Positions 26,809 to 36,320 of a stretch of 64,000 bases of DNA are shown in pieces (positions within the stretch are counted from its first letter, which is position 1; each line of letters starts with the position of its first letter). The DNA is from an uncultured Dialister sp. (GTDB lineage: Bacteria; Bacillota; Negativicutes; Veillonellales; Dialisteraceae): positions 100,214 through 164,213 of the forward strand of contig OMVW01000003.1 in the NCBI GenBank assembly GCA_900314595.1, read 5' to 3'. Made by a program: the position numbers and the translations under genes. The notes under the pieces were generated by a model. That model saw only the letters and a list, made by a program, of their open reading frames with translations, ran no database searches and had not been told where the DNA came from.

Positions 26809-27708
26809 TTATTTCTTCTTTCCCGCCTCTGAAAGCGGAGGACCCGCAATCGCAGCAAGGACCATAAGCACCCCGATGACTTCCCAAAAGCCGAAATGGG
26901 AATGAAAAAGGAAATAAGACGCAATGACTGAAATAGCCGGTTCTACTGTAGTCGTCACGGAGGCCACCACCTGAGGGAGCCGGGAGAGTCCCGCATTGTA
27001 ACAGATAAAAGCTACCATGGTTCCCAGAATGACGATCCAGAATACATCAAAGATTACGCTTTCTTCAAAGAATCCCCCAAAATCTGTGACAGGATCAATC
27101 AGCCAGGCCGCCAGAGCCCCCAGGAGCATCCCACCCGCAATGAGAAAATGGTTATCCATTTTCACCATCAGGTGTTTTGGAAGAACCATGCAGACAGCAA
27201 AGAAAAAAGCGGAAAGAAGGCCAAGCCACACACAGTCAAAAGGGACAGACAAGCGATCTGTATTCCCCCCGGTTACCAGAAGAACAGTCCCTCCAAAAGC
27301 CAGCAGAACAGCTGCCGTTTCCATAAAAGATGGAAAACGTCTTCCGGAAATGACGGTCCAGGCAATGACCATGGCCGGAGCCGTATACTGGATCACCGTA
27401 GCTGCCGCCGCATTTCCCGCCGCAATAGAGGCAAAGTATGTATAATGCATGGCCAGAAGACCGCCAATGCCGTAAATGATGATGGCCAGAACCAGCTTCG
27501 GTTCTCTCTTGACAGCTTTTATATTTTTCTCAAGTTTTCGTTCTATCACCGTGAGGAGACTCATGAGAATCCCGGTGCAGGCCATGCGAAAAACCGTAAG
27601 GTCCATGGGCGAAAGAGAGCTTTTCGAGAAAAAATCCTGTGCTGCCAGACCCGTCCCTGCCCAGGCAGCGCCGGCGATAAGTACCAGAAGGATGGAAAAG
27701 TAATTCAT
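26809..27708 (-). CDS. EamA-family (DMT) transporter, tandem paralogue
   Basis: A 299-residue ten-segment membrane protein. AGAAWAGTGLAAQDFFSKSS and TTVEPAISVIASYFLF correspond closely to segments of the next gene, as does GNAAAATVIQYTAPAMVI against GNAAAATVILYTSPAMVI. The pair looks like a tandem duplication that has since diverged. Substrate unknown. Confidence 0.85.
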   Translation of the reverse strand: MNYFSILLVLIAGAAWAGTGLAAQDFFSKSSLSPMDLTVFRMACTGILMSLLTVIERKLEKNIKAVKREPKLVLAIIIYGIGGLLAMHYTYFASIAAGNAAAATVIQYTAPAMVIAWTVISGRRFPSFMETAAVLLAFGGTVLLVTGGNTDRLSVPFDCVWLGLLSAFFFAVCMVLPKHLMVKMDNHFLIAGGMLLGALAAWLIDPVTDFGGFFEESVIFDVFWIVILGTMVAFICYNAGLSRLPQVVASVTTTVEPAISVIASYFLFHSHFGFWEVIGVLMVLAAIAGPPLSEAGKKK

Positions 27709-27727
27709 GACTGCCCTCCTTCGAGAA

Positions 27728-27753
27728 TAAAAAACCCGCCTGTGGCGGGAATA
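27728..27753 (-). terminator. Terminator of tRNA-Val
   Basis: On the minus strand CCCGCC-ACA-GGCGGG followed by six T, just past the tRNA 3' end and before the EamA gene. Confidence 0.8.
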
Positions 27754-27758
27754 AATTC

Positions 27759-27835
27759 TGGTGGGACTATTTGGATTCGAACCAAAGACCTCTTCGATGT
27801 CAACGAAGCGCTCTGACCAACTGAGCTATAACCCC
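27759..27835 (-). tRNA. tRNA-Val (anticodon GAC)
   Basis: Minus-strand cloverleaf: acceptor GGGGTTA / TAGTCCC (with G-T pairs), D arm TAGCTCAGTTGGTCAGAGC, anticodon loop TTGACAT with GAC, T arm TTGGTTCGAATCCAA, discriminator A and encoded CCA. A TATAAT (plus 27848-27853) lies just upstream. Confidence 0.93.
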
Positions 27836-27865
27836 AGATTTGGCTGTATTATACCATGGAGCAGC

Positions 27866-27911
27866 AAAAAAAAGCAAATAGGCTGTTTTCACAAGTCTAT
27901 TTGCTTTTTTG
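27866..27911 (-). terminator. Terminator of polC
   Basis: AAGCAAATAG and CTATTTGCTT form a stem followed on the minus strand by eight T. It directly follows the polC stop codon. Confidence 0.85.
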
Positions 27912-27912
27912 A

Positions 27913-30900
27913 TTAAAAATTAAAAGCATCGAACAAGGATATCTGTTCTTCTTCAGGCATACCTTTGAGAATGCCCATGGTTTCCATGGTATCTATAATG
28001 CTCTGACTGACTTTTCCTCGTTTTTTCAGGTCTTCCTTGGAAGTGAAACGGTGCTGATCTCTTGCTTCTACAAGAGCTTTAGCGACAGAATTGCCAAGAG
28101 CCGGAATGCAGTTGAACGGAGGAAGCAGTTTGCCATCCACCATCTTGAACTTTGTGGCATCTGAAAGGTCAAGATTAATATTCATGAATTCCAACCCCCG
28201 CAGGTACATTTCTGCAGCCACTTCTATAACTGTAGCATTGCCCTTCTCCACAGCTGTAGGATGTTCGAGGGATGCGATACGGGCAAGTTCCTGTTTCTGC
28301 GCTTCCAGTCCTTTCAGGATAATAGGAGCATTGAAAGAGCCTTCGGCGCGGATGGTGAAATAGGCGCAATAGTAGGCCAGGGGCTGGTACACTTTGAACC
28401 AGGCAATGCGGAAGGCCATCATAACATAAGCTACGGCATGAGCTCTCGGGAAGAGGTAGCCGATTTTAAGGCAGGAGTCAATAAACCATTGCGGTACATG
28501 AGCAGCATCCAGTTCCGCCCTGTTGTTGGAACCATTCTTTTCAAGACCCTTCCCTTTTCGAACATTTTCCATAACTTTGAAAGCTGTAAGAGGCCGGACC
28601 CCATGTACAATCAGGTAGTTCATGACGTCATCACGGGTAGAAATAGCTTCTTTCAGATTGACTGTCCCATTTTTGATCAGGTCCTGCGCATTATTCAGCC
28701 ACACATCAGTCCCATGAGAAAAGCCGGAAATACGTACCAGTTCGGAGAAATTCTTCGGCCTCGTATCCTCAAGCATGCCCCGGACAAAAGGTGTACCGTA
28801 TTCAGGAAGCCCCAGAGCACCTACAGTCACACCTTTATTTCCAATAGCACCGGCCAGCTGCTGAGGAGTAAGGCCTAACGCTTCAGTCGAGCTGAAAAGA
28901 GAAAGCGTTTTCTTATCATCAAAATGAATGGACATGGGATCGATTCCTGTCAAATCCTGAAGCATGCGGATGACCTTCGGATCATCGTGCCCAAGAATGT
29001 CCAGTTTCAGCATACGGCCGGAGATGGAGTGATAATCGAAATGGGTGGTGATGGTACCGGGAATCCGGTTACCATCCTCATCTTTCAGATATTTTTTATT
29101 TGCAGAATACTGAAGAGGCGTGAAATTATGAATATCCATATCGCGTGGACATACCATGATGCCGGCCGGGTGCTGCCCGGTGGTACGCTTGACCCCTGCT
29201 ACGCCGGCAGATAGTTTTTCAATAAATATGTCATTGAAAGCAAGTCCCCGGTTCTCTGCATACTTCTTTACGAATCCATAAGCTGTCTGGTCCTGAATAC
29301 CGGAAATTGTACCGGCACGGAATACATTGTCCCGTCCGAAAAGTTCTTCTGTGTATTTATGGGCCACTCCCTGATCGTCACCGGAGGAAAAATTAAGATC
29401 GATATCCGGTACTTTATCTCCGTCAAAGCCGAGAAATACGGCAAATGGAATATCGTGGCCATTTTTGTTAAGAGAAGTACCGCACTTGGGACATTTCTTA
29501 TCCGGAAGGTCAAAACCACCACCCACAGAACCATCGGTAAAAAACTGTGTCCAATGACATTTGGGGCATACGTAATGGGGAGGAAGCGGATTTACCTCCG
29601 TAATACCTGACATGGTAGCCACAAAAGAAGATCCAACGGATCCTCTGGAACCGACAAGGTAACCCCGGTCATTGGAATGCTTTACAAGTTTATGAGCAAT
29701 ATAGTAAAGGACCCCGTAACCATGCTTGATAATCGGCGTGAGTTCAAGAGTCAGACGGTCTTCCACAACTTTCGGCAGCGGATCTCCATAGATGGCATGA
29801 GCATTTTTGTAGCACATATCCACCAGTTTATCATCGGCACCGGAGATTTTTGGATTGTAGGATTTCCATTCTTCCGCCAGCGGCTTCAAAACTTCACATT
29901 GTTCCGCTATTTTTCTTGTGTTGGTAACTACGATTTCAACAGCTTTTTCTTCGGGAAGATAAGAAAATTCATCCAGCATTTCCTGTGTAGTACGGATAAA
30001 GACGGGAGGATGGGATTCGATTTTCCCTGGCTTTTCCCAGTTGGAAAGGAGAATGTCCCGGTTTCTCTGATCTTCGGCAAACATATAGTGAGCATCCGAA
30101 GTAGCACATACCGGCATACCTGCCTTTTCTCCAATTTCGATAACTTTACGGTTTAAATCCTGCAGATCTTTCACCGTATTGATATCCGGGAATTTATCTT
30201 CATGAATAAGGAATTCATTGTTTCCGAGCGGCTGTACTTCCAGATAATCATAGAATTTCGCCTTTTTAATGAGTTCCTCATCACTCTCTCCGGCAAGCAC
30301 AGCCCGGAAAAACTCGCCCATGACACAGGCAGAGCCATAAATGAGGCCTTCATGATATTCCTGGAGAATAGGCTTGGGGATAAGAGGGCGTTTCCTGTAA
30401 AATTTCAGATGCGAAAGGGTCACCATGCGATACAGGTTCCGAAGGCCTGTAATATTTTTGGCAAGAATGATGATGTGATTGTACTGCTGCCGATCCGTAT
30501 CGGGATCTTCAGGGATTTTGTCAATCATGTACCCTTCCATGCCATATATGACTTTCTGATGATATTTATCCGCCAGATCCTGAATTTTGGGGAAAGCCTG
30601 GATAACACCATGATCCGTGATAGCCACCGCAGGATGATGCCACTTTGCTGCAGTCCTGATGATTTCTTCATTATCAATCAGCCCATCGAGGCTCATCTTT
30701 GTATGGAGATGGAGTTCCACCCGGGGAGTGGGATAATCATCCACATGGTCAATCGCATGGATTTCTCCTTTTTCCATTTGCTGAAGTTCCAGACAGAGGC
30801 CGCCGGAATATTTATCAAGTCGTACATTCCCCCGCACTTTGACCACAGTTCCCGGCTTCAGGCCTTCTACGCCCGCCGCTTCATCGGGACGGTCAAAAAA

Positions 30901-31653
30901 CTTTTTGCAGGGAATGCCATTCGTGTCATCGGCGAGATTCATGATAAAAAGTTTTTTCTTGCTGCGAAGTTCCCGTACTTCACAGCTGATCACGGTTCCT
31001 GTAAACACAACACCGTCTGATTCATCAGTTATATTTCTTATGTCCACAGAATCCCCGGTAATGTGTTTTTTCCCAAGAAAGATACCATTGGATGTATTTT
31101 TCTTACTTCCCTCTTTAGGCGCTTTAAAAGCGCTTTTGGGAAGAACACTGGAAAGAGATGGCAGGATATCCGGCATGACGGGCTCTGTCTTTTGAGAAAC
31201 ATCCGGAGCAGAACTTTCTGAAGAAGCAGCTGCCCTGGCAATCTCTTCTGCCGTAGGCAGCGGTGTATCTTCTGAAGGAAGTACGAAATTTTCCATCGGC
31301 TCTTCCTCAGGCAGAGGGATTTCTTCTTCCGGAAAGCCGTCACAGGTAAGCATTTCGGGCATGGGAGCCTCTTCTTCTATCGGGACAGATGTTTCCTTCG
31401 GAGACACAGGCGCTGCCTCTTCTACAGGAATCCCCTGAATCATGGCTATTTGAGAAAATACTTCATCCGTCACATCATCTCCATTGATAAAAATGGATTT
31501 AATGGAAGCTATTTCCTTTCCCATGGCCTGCAGCGCCTTGACTGCAGCTTCCTTATGGTCTGCCTTGATATACCAGGCCCGGCATTCCGTATCAACTTCC
31601 ATCAAGGTAATAACGGACCCTTTCTTCCGCGATGTGAGGCGGTATTTTCCCAT
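27913..31653 (-). CDS. polC: DNA polymerase III alpha subunit, PolC type, without the exonuclease insert
   Basis: A 1246-residue replicase. After a short N-terminal domain comes a Glu/Pro-rich linker (about 75-185), an OB fold (about 205-295), a PHP domain from about 307 (RVELHLHTKMSLDG, AITDHG), and the polymerase core. This holds GSRGSVGSSFVATMSGITEV, a CPKC...CPKC zinc finger (about 696-725) and the catalytic PDIDLNFS. That order is PolC, not DnaE. In B. subtilis PolC (about 1437 residues) a DEDD proofreading exonuclease interrupts the PHP domain. Here YGMEGYMIDKIPEDPDTDRQ runs straight into HIIILAKN with no such domain. Proofreading would have to come from another protein. ATG at 31653 has GAAAGG at a good distance. 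Confidence 0.93.
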   Translation of the reverse strand: MGKYRLTSRKKGSVITLMEVDTECRAWYIKADHKEAAVKALQAMGKEIASIKSIFINGDDVTDEVFSQIAMIQGIPVEEAAPVSPKETSVPIEEEAPMPEMLTCDGFPEEEIPLPEEEPMENFVLPSEDTPLPTAEEIARAAASSESSAPDVSQKTEPVMPDILPSLSSVLPKSAFKAPKEGSKKNTSNGIFLGKKHITGDSVDIRNITDESDGVVFTGTVISCEVRELRSKKKLFIMNLADDTNGIPCKKFFDRPDEAAGVEGLKPGTVVKVRGNVRLDKYSGGLCLELQQMEKGEIHAIDHVDDYPTPRVELHLHTKMSLDGLIDNEEIIRTAAKWHHPAVAITDHGVIQAFPKIQDLADKYHQKVIYGMEGYMIDKIPEDPDTDRQQYNHIIILAKNITGLRNLYRMVTLSHLKFYRKRPLIPKPILQEYHEGLIYGSACVMGEFFRAVLAGESDEELIKKAKFYDYLEVQPLGNNEFLIHEDKFPDINTVKDLQDLNRKVIEIGEKAGMPVCATSDAHYMFAEDQRNRDILLSNWEKPGKIESHPPVFIRTTQEMLDEFSYLPEEKAVEIVVTNTRKIAEQCEVLKPLAEEWKSYNPKISGADDKLVDMCYKNAHAIYGDPLPKVVEDRLTLELTPIIKHGYGVLYYIAHKLVKHSNDRGYLVGSRGSVGSSFVATMSGITEVNPLPPHYVCPKCHWTQFFTDGSVGGGFDLPDKKCPKCGTSLNKNGHDIPFAVFLGFDGDKVPDIDLNFSSGDDQGVAHKYTEELFGRDNVFRAGTISGIQDQTAYGFVKKYAENRGLAFNDIFIEKLSAGVAGVKRTTGQHPAGIMVCPRDMDIHNFTPLQYSANKKYLKDEDGNRIPGTITTHFDYHSISGRMLKLDILGHDDPKVIRMLQDLTGIDPMSIHFDDKKTLSLFSSTEALGLTPQQLAGAIGNKGVTVGALGLPEYGTPFVRGMLEDTRPKNFSELVRISGFSHGTDVWLNNAQDLIKNGTVNLKEAISTRDDVMNYLIVHGVRPLTAFKVMENVRKGKGLEKNGSNNRAELDAAHVPQWFIDSCLKIGYLFPRAHAVAYVMMAFRIAWFKVYQPLAYYCAYFTIRAEGSFNAPIILKGLEAQKQELARIASLEHPTAVEKGNATVIEVAAEMYLRGLEFMNINLDLSDATKFKMVDGKLLPPFNCIPALGNSVAKALVEARDQHRFTSKEDLKKRGKVSQSIIDTMETMGILKGMPEEEQISLFDAFNF

Positions 31654-31697
31654 GGTTTTCCTTTCTGACATTTCGTCGTGCCCATAAAGGCTTTTTC

Positions 31698-33062
31698 TTA
31701 TTTTTTCTTTTTCCCGGCTTTAGGTTGAGGTTTTGGTTCTTCCTTCTTATTTAAAGTAATCACCGTATCTACCGGCTCATAATCCGACAGGAATGAATCC
31801 TGATAGGTCCTGCCATCAGCCCACCTGACGATCTGCTGGATGGTCACGTTGCGCCCTTCATGGCCTTCTTCCACTTTTTTTGCTTCCTTCTGCGAAGGAT
31901 CAATCTTTGTCACCGTTTTGAATGGCAGTGTTTCATCCTGTGTTTTTAAAAGATTGATATAAGACGGTTTATCTTCCTTATTTCCAAGTATGAAAACAGA
32001 CACCTGACCCGGTACATATTCGGCATATACATAAATGCCATGTTTTAAATGATTAATGAAACGGAAATCCAGATATCCATCTGCTACCGTGGCATCTCTT
32101 CCGATGGGTACATAGGCCACCGGCGAGAAATGGCAGGTTCTTTCCGTGATTTCAAGCCCTGCAAGGAGAGTTGCATTAAAAAGAGTAGAACTTACCTGGC
32201 ATACGCCTCCACCGGAACCCGGTTCCAGCTTTCCATTGATAATGACCGGTGCTTCCTTGTAGCCATTTTCAGCTGATCTTGAACCGGTTGCCTGATTATA
32301 TGAGAAATCAGCGCCGGGTTTAAGATAGGTACCACTGATGCTTTCGGCAGCCAGACGTATATTGCTGCTCCTGTTGGTATCGCCTCCGAAATAGGTGGTA
32401 TATTGCCCCAGAATGGTATCGATCTCCCTGGATTCTTCCGGGGACATATTAGGCTTCGTCTCTTCCGAAACCGGTATTTCCACTTTTCCTGCCTCTCCGG
32501 TCCGGAGGACGGTCCGGATGGATAAATCCAGATCTTCTTTTATGATTTTCAGATACGGACGCCCACTGGTAAACGTAATGGAACCGTCTTTGTGAAAAGA
32601 AGGATAGGCATTTACTGCAGGTTTTTCATATTTTTCCAACAGTTCAGCGGTCTTCTTTTCTACAGTTTTTTCATCCCAGGAAGCATCGATATGGGCAGCT
32701 TTTCCGGTCAGAAGAACTTCCCAGCGGTCCTTCCATTTTTTGAGGATACTCCCCTGCCTCCCTATGGCCATCGCTTCTTCCAGACTTTTTTCATCATATC
32801 GGACATTTAAATCTTTATAAGACCATTCTTCATGGACAAGTTCGCCTTTGGACAGTTCCAGTTTTCCCGCAGACAGTTCCCGGTTTTTGCCACTGAAGAA
32901 AGAGGAGAGCTCCTCTCTGGTCATGCCACCGGCTTTCATTCCGTTTATGCGGACTCCCGGTACTACAGCATCATCTTTTACCCATATAAAAGGTGCTGCT
33001 GCCGCGCCCAGCAGGAAAACTGCCGATACAAGTCCTAAAATCCTGCAAATTCTTAGTCTCAA
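31698..33062 (-). CDS. VanW family protein
   Basis: A 454-residue protein with an N-terminal membrane anchor (about residues 5-27), then a peptidoglycan-binding-like region and the VanW domain: GADFSYNQATGSRSAENGY, then GGGVCQVSSTLFNATLLAGLEI with its conserved Cys. A G5-like stretch and a Lys/Pro-rich tail end the protein. Members face the cell wall; the biochemical role is unknown, and this is not evidence of vancomycin resistance. The start appears to be TTG at 33062, with AAGGGG upstream. Confidence 0.85.
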   Translation of the reverse strand: MRLRICRILGLVSAVFLLGAAAAPFIWVKDDAVVPGVRINGMKAGGMTREELSSFFSGKNRELSAGKLELSKGELVHEEWSYKDLNVRYDEKSLEEAMAIGRQGSILKKWKDRWEVLLTGKAAHIDASWDEKTVEKKTAELLEKYEKPAVNAYPSFHKDGSITFTSGRPYLKIIKEDLDLSIRTVLRTGEAGKVEIPVSEETKPNMSPEESREIDTILGQYTTYFGGDTNRSSNIRLAAESISGTYLKPGADFSYNQATGSRSAENGYKEAPVIINGKLEPGSGGGVCQVSSTLFNATLLAGLEITERTCHFSPVAYVPIGRDATVADGYLDFRFINHLKHGIYVYAEYVPGQVSVFILGNKEDKPSYINLLKTQDETLPFKTVTKIDPSQKEAKKVEEGHEGRNVTIQQIVRWADGRTYQDSFLSDYEPVDTVITLNKKEEPKPQPKAGKKKK

Positions 33063-33072
33063 TAAAACCCCT

Positions 33073-34071
33073 TCATTTCAAACAATATTCCAGAAGCAGG
33101 TCTTTTAACTCCATATCTGAGAAGCCCTGCCTCGATTTCAACTGATAATCAAAAATACGAATCAGAAACCATTCTGCATCGTCTTCCTTTACCTTGCGGG
33201 CTTCATTTTTTGTATTTCTCCACATCCAGGAAGAACGGATTCCTAATGCCTGCCATATTTCTTTTTCGGATTTCCGGTTCCGTTCCATTTCTTTTAAAAT
33301 CTTTATCTTCCGGAATTTGGAAGATAAAAATCCTAAATTTTTTATAGTGGTAGAAACATCTGTGAAGACCCGGTCTGCACTTTCGAGAACCACAGCTGCA
33401 TTTTTGTCAAGCAGTGCGTCAGTGAAACGGAAAATGCCCTGATTCATATATTCCGGAAGCGCCATCTCCAGAAGTTTTCGCGTTACCTGGCTGCGATTGC
33501 CGCACATTAGTATAATTTTATCACATTCCGTTTGCAGAAGGGGGGCTGAAATTTCATCCCAGGAAGAAAGAACTGCTTCCAGATAAGCCCGGGCTTCATA
33601 ATCAACCTGCCTGCCTTCATCTGCCAGCATCCGTATCATCGCACCCGCAGCGTCTTTCGGATTCATGAGGGAAAGTTCTTCACTATAGCAGACCGCAAGA
33701 AGACTTTTGACAGTCTTTGTCCGTTTATCCGGCTTACCATCCTGCATGATAAGGAGAAATATATCAGGCGGCAATCCCTTTATAAGTTTAAGAAATGCCT
33801 CAAATGATTTGTCCTCTTTTTCCGATTTTGATATGCGCTTCAGGAAAAAGGGATTATGGATGACTACGGCGGTTTGTGGATTAAAAAGAGACTGCCCTTC
33901 CAGCGCGTTTCTGAACTCCTCGTAACTGCCGCTGTTTTCGAAAGTAGTCACATCCGGAGGATTTCCATTGAAATATTGGCGTACAAGATCATTTTTTCGG
34001 ATATTGGCCGAAACGAGATCATCGCCGTAAAGGAAGCAGCAGTTCTGTCTGTTCAATTTTTTTACTGCCAT
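33073..34071 (-). CDS. holA: DNA polymerase III delta subunit
   Basis: A 332-residue protein of HolA length. FLYGDDLVSANIRKNDLVRQYF matches the N-terminal ATPase-like domain, and the C-terminal part (FLSSKFRKIKILKEMERNRK, KLSRQ-type KSRQGFSDMELKDLLLEYCLK) matches the clamp-loader collar. It opens the sliding clamp. Its start overlaps the end of comEC by 10 bases, the usual comEC-holA arrangement in Firmicutes. Confidence 0.9.
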   Translation of the reverse strand: MAVKKLNRQNCCFLYGDDLVSANIRKNDLVRQYFNGNPPDVTTFENSGSYEEFRNALEGQSLFNPQTAVVIHNPFFLKRISKSEKEDKSFEAFLKLIKGLPPDIFLLIMQDGKPDKRTKTVKSLLAVCYSEELSLMNPKDAAGAMIRMLADEGRQVDYEARAYLEAVLSSWDEISAPLLQTECDKIILMCGNRSQVTRKLLEMALPEYMNQGIFRFTDALLDKNAAVVLESADRVFTDVSTTIKNLGFLSSKFRKIKILKEMERNRKSEKEIWQALGIRSSWMWRNTKNEARKVKEDDAEWFLIRIFDYQLKSRQGFSDMELKDLLLEYCLK

Positions 34072-36320
34072 ATGTTTCTACCCCTGAGTTCCCATTTCTT
34101 ATCAAATCCCGCTGCCTGCATACCATCTTTGTACACATTGACAGCCGGATAATTTTTAAATTCAAAAAGATCCATATCCTCCCAGGAAGACTGCAGGCGG
34201 TTCCCTGCATATATAATGACTTCCGGATGAACACTGTCTATCTCTTCTTCCTTAAAACCTCCAGGCCTCATGCCTGCTACCCACAGGGTATGCCGGGGAA
34301 AGGAAGAAACGGATAGTTTTCTTTTACCGGATATATACACGTTACCTTCCATTCGGGAAATAAGCCAGCTGCTGCCATTTGTGAAGAGCGAAGTATTCCC
34401 AATCATGTATTTTCCATTTTTAATTTCCCTGATTTTCCCATTAAAACCACGGCATGCAAGAGGCGCCAGCTTGTCAACCGGTCCGCCGGTCACCCATATT
34501 TCCTTGACCGGAAGCGGCAGCGTCAGAGGAATCGGTTTCTTCACATCTTCCAGGTTAAGTATGAAGATGTCGGCATTAAAAATTCCCTCATATCCCAGAA
34601 AGGAGTTCCATTCCCAGTTTGATGTATGGGAAGGAATACTTCCTCCTTTATAGTATAAAATTTTATAATCCTTTGTGACAAGTGCTGCCCCCTGGTCCGG
34701 TCCCAGATCCGGACAATACACCAGCGACTCCGGGACTGTGATATATAGAAATATAATCCATGCTGCAAGTCCTCCCCAGCAGCAGCCGAAGGCAGCAATA
34801 CGAAATGCATGATATTTCAGTTCATCCTTGAACCAAAAACCGGCAAGGCTTACATAGTAGAGAAGTATCTGGGAAGCAGTCATGCCGCCAGTCTGAAGAA
34901 GTGCCCGGGGAAAAGAAGAAAGTTTCAGATTCAACCGAAGGCTCAGCCAGAGAAGGTAATCGGCAGCCTGCAAAATGCCTCCCGCCAGCGGCATACAGAT
35001 CAGAGAAAACACAGAGGCCATAAGACCGGCAATAATAACCCATTCAAGAAAAGGAGTAACAAAAAGATTAGCAGGAATAAAATAGACAGGAAATACATGG
35101 AAATCGTAAAGCACCGGTGGTATTGTCAGGAGTTGCGCTGACAATGCCAGTGCAATTCCTTCTCTCACCCACCCGGGTATACAGGGAATACGAGTAAAGA
35201 ATCTGTTTAAAGGTCTGTAAAAGAGAAGAATTCCCGCTGAGGCCCCTACAGAAAGCTGAAAGCTCACATCATAAAGATAGAATGGGTCCCACAGGAGCAT
35301 ACCTGTTACTGCGGCCCCCAGAAGGTTAAGAGATGTCTTTTCCCGTGAAATGAAAACACCGCCTGCAGAAAGGATTCCCATTACTGCAGCACGTACGACT
35401 GGCGGCACAAGGCCTGACAGGACAGAATAGAAAATGACGAGAAAAATAGAACCTGTAATAACAAGCCTTTTCGGCAAATGCAGCCACTTTCCAAGAAAGT
35501 ACAGGAACCCAAAAAGAAGTGCCACATGAGAACCGGAGACAGAAAGAATGTGAACGATTCCGGTAGCAGAGAAGGAATTCATGATATATTCCGGAATATC
35601 ACTGTAATTCCCGCCAAACAGAAGCGTCATAAGGATATGAAGCCGGACAGGATCCATGTATGGTGCGAAAGAATTCATCAATCTGTCGTGAATACCCTCA
35701 GCCCAGCGGGCTATGCGATATTTACCACTGTCCTCTTCGAATCGGATTTCCTCCTGCTTATCCGGATAGATTCTCCCCAGAAGCCTCCTGCTTCTGTAAC
35801 GCCCTTCCAGATCAATTTTACCGGGGTTATTATAAATGCGGACTGGCGACATTTTTCCATAAATTGAAATCCTGTCACCCGTTCGGTAAAATGTTTTCGG
35901 ATCCGTATCGTAAATAAAGGCTGTACCGCAGAGTGTCCTTTCCTCTCCATCCGTATATCTGATATTTTCCAGCTCTGTATAGTACCTGGCATATGCTTCC
36001 CCTTCCCTGTTCAGAAGCGGAGCTTCCTTCACGACGCCTGTCCAGGTCCCATTATTCCGTAGTGCCCAGAAAGAATTGTCTCTGTATGATTCATCTGCCA
36101 GATACATACGAAACATTCCTGCACAGCCCAGAAACAGGAAGCTGACAGCAATAATAAGCCCTTTCTTCCCCAGCCACAGGTACATGAGCGCAATAAAAAA
36201 AATACCCACTGCAGGTAGAAGCCATATCCAATGCGCAATAAAAGAAGGAAAGGAATCATAAAGAATAATTCCGGGCACCAGACATACTGCACTCCACAGC
36301 AGGGGATATTTCGTATTCAT
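34062..36320 (-). CDS. comEC: ComEC/Rec2 DNA-uptake channel with degenerate C-terminal domain
   Basis: A 752-residue membrane protein. After two or three N-terminal segments comes an OB-like domain (about 80-190), then the Competence domain with ATGIVHILSVSGSHVALLFGFLY and GLVPPVVRAAVMGIL. It should carry single-stranded DNA across the cytoplasmic membrane. The C-terminal region (from about 545) sits where other ComEC proteins have a metallo-beta-lactamase domain. Here DLGPDQGAALVTK is present but I find no HxHxDH metal site, so a nuclease role for that part is unlikely. It overlaps comEA by four bases. Confidence 0.9.
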   Translation of the reverse strand: MNTKYPLLWSAVCLVPGIILYDSFPSFIAHWIWLLPAVGIFFIALMYLWLGKKGLIIAVSFLFLGCAGMFRMYLADESYRDNSFWALRNNGTWTGVVKEAPLLNREGEAYARYYTELENIRYTDGEERTLCGTAFIYDTDPKTFYRTGDRISIYGKMSPVRIYNNPGKIDLEGRYRSRRLLGRIYPDKQEEIRFEEDSGKYRIARWAEGIHDRLMNSFAPYMDPVRLHILMTLLFGGNYSDIPEYIMNSFSATGIVHILSVSGSHVALLFGFLYFLGKWLHLPKRLVITGSIFLVIFYSVLSGLVPPVVRAAVMGILSAGGVFISREKTSLNLLGAAVTGMLLWDPFYLYDVSFQLSVGASAGILLFYRPLNRFFTRIPCIPGWVREGIALALSAQLLTIPPVLYDFHVFPVYFIPANLFVTPFLEWVIIAGLMASVFSLICMPLAGGILQAADYLLWLSLRLNLKLSSFPRALLQTGGMTASQILLYYVSLAGFWFKDELKYHAFRIAAFGCCWGGLAAWIIFLYITVPESLVYCPDLGPDQGAALVTKDYKILYYKGGSIPSHTSNWEWNSFLGYEGIFNADIFILNLEDVKKPIPLTLPLPVKEIWVTGGPVDKLAPLACRGFNGKIREIKNGKYMIGNTSLFTNGSSWLISRMEGNVYISGKRKLSVSSFPRHTLWVAGMRPGGFKEEEIDSVHPEVIIYAGNRLQSSWEDMDLFEFKNYPAVNVYKDGMQAAGFDKKWELRGRNIWQ

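Noticed and set aside
31698..33062. Vancomycin-resistance gene
   Set aside because: VanW-domain proteins are common in Firmicutes without resistance; no vanHAX genes are nearby.
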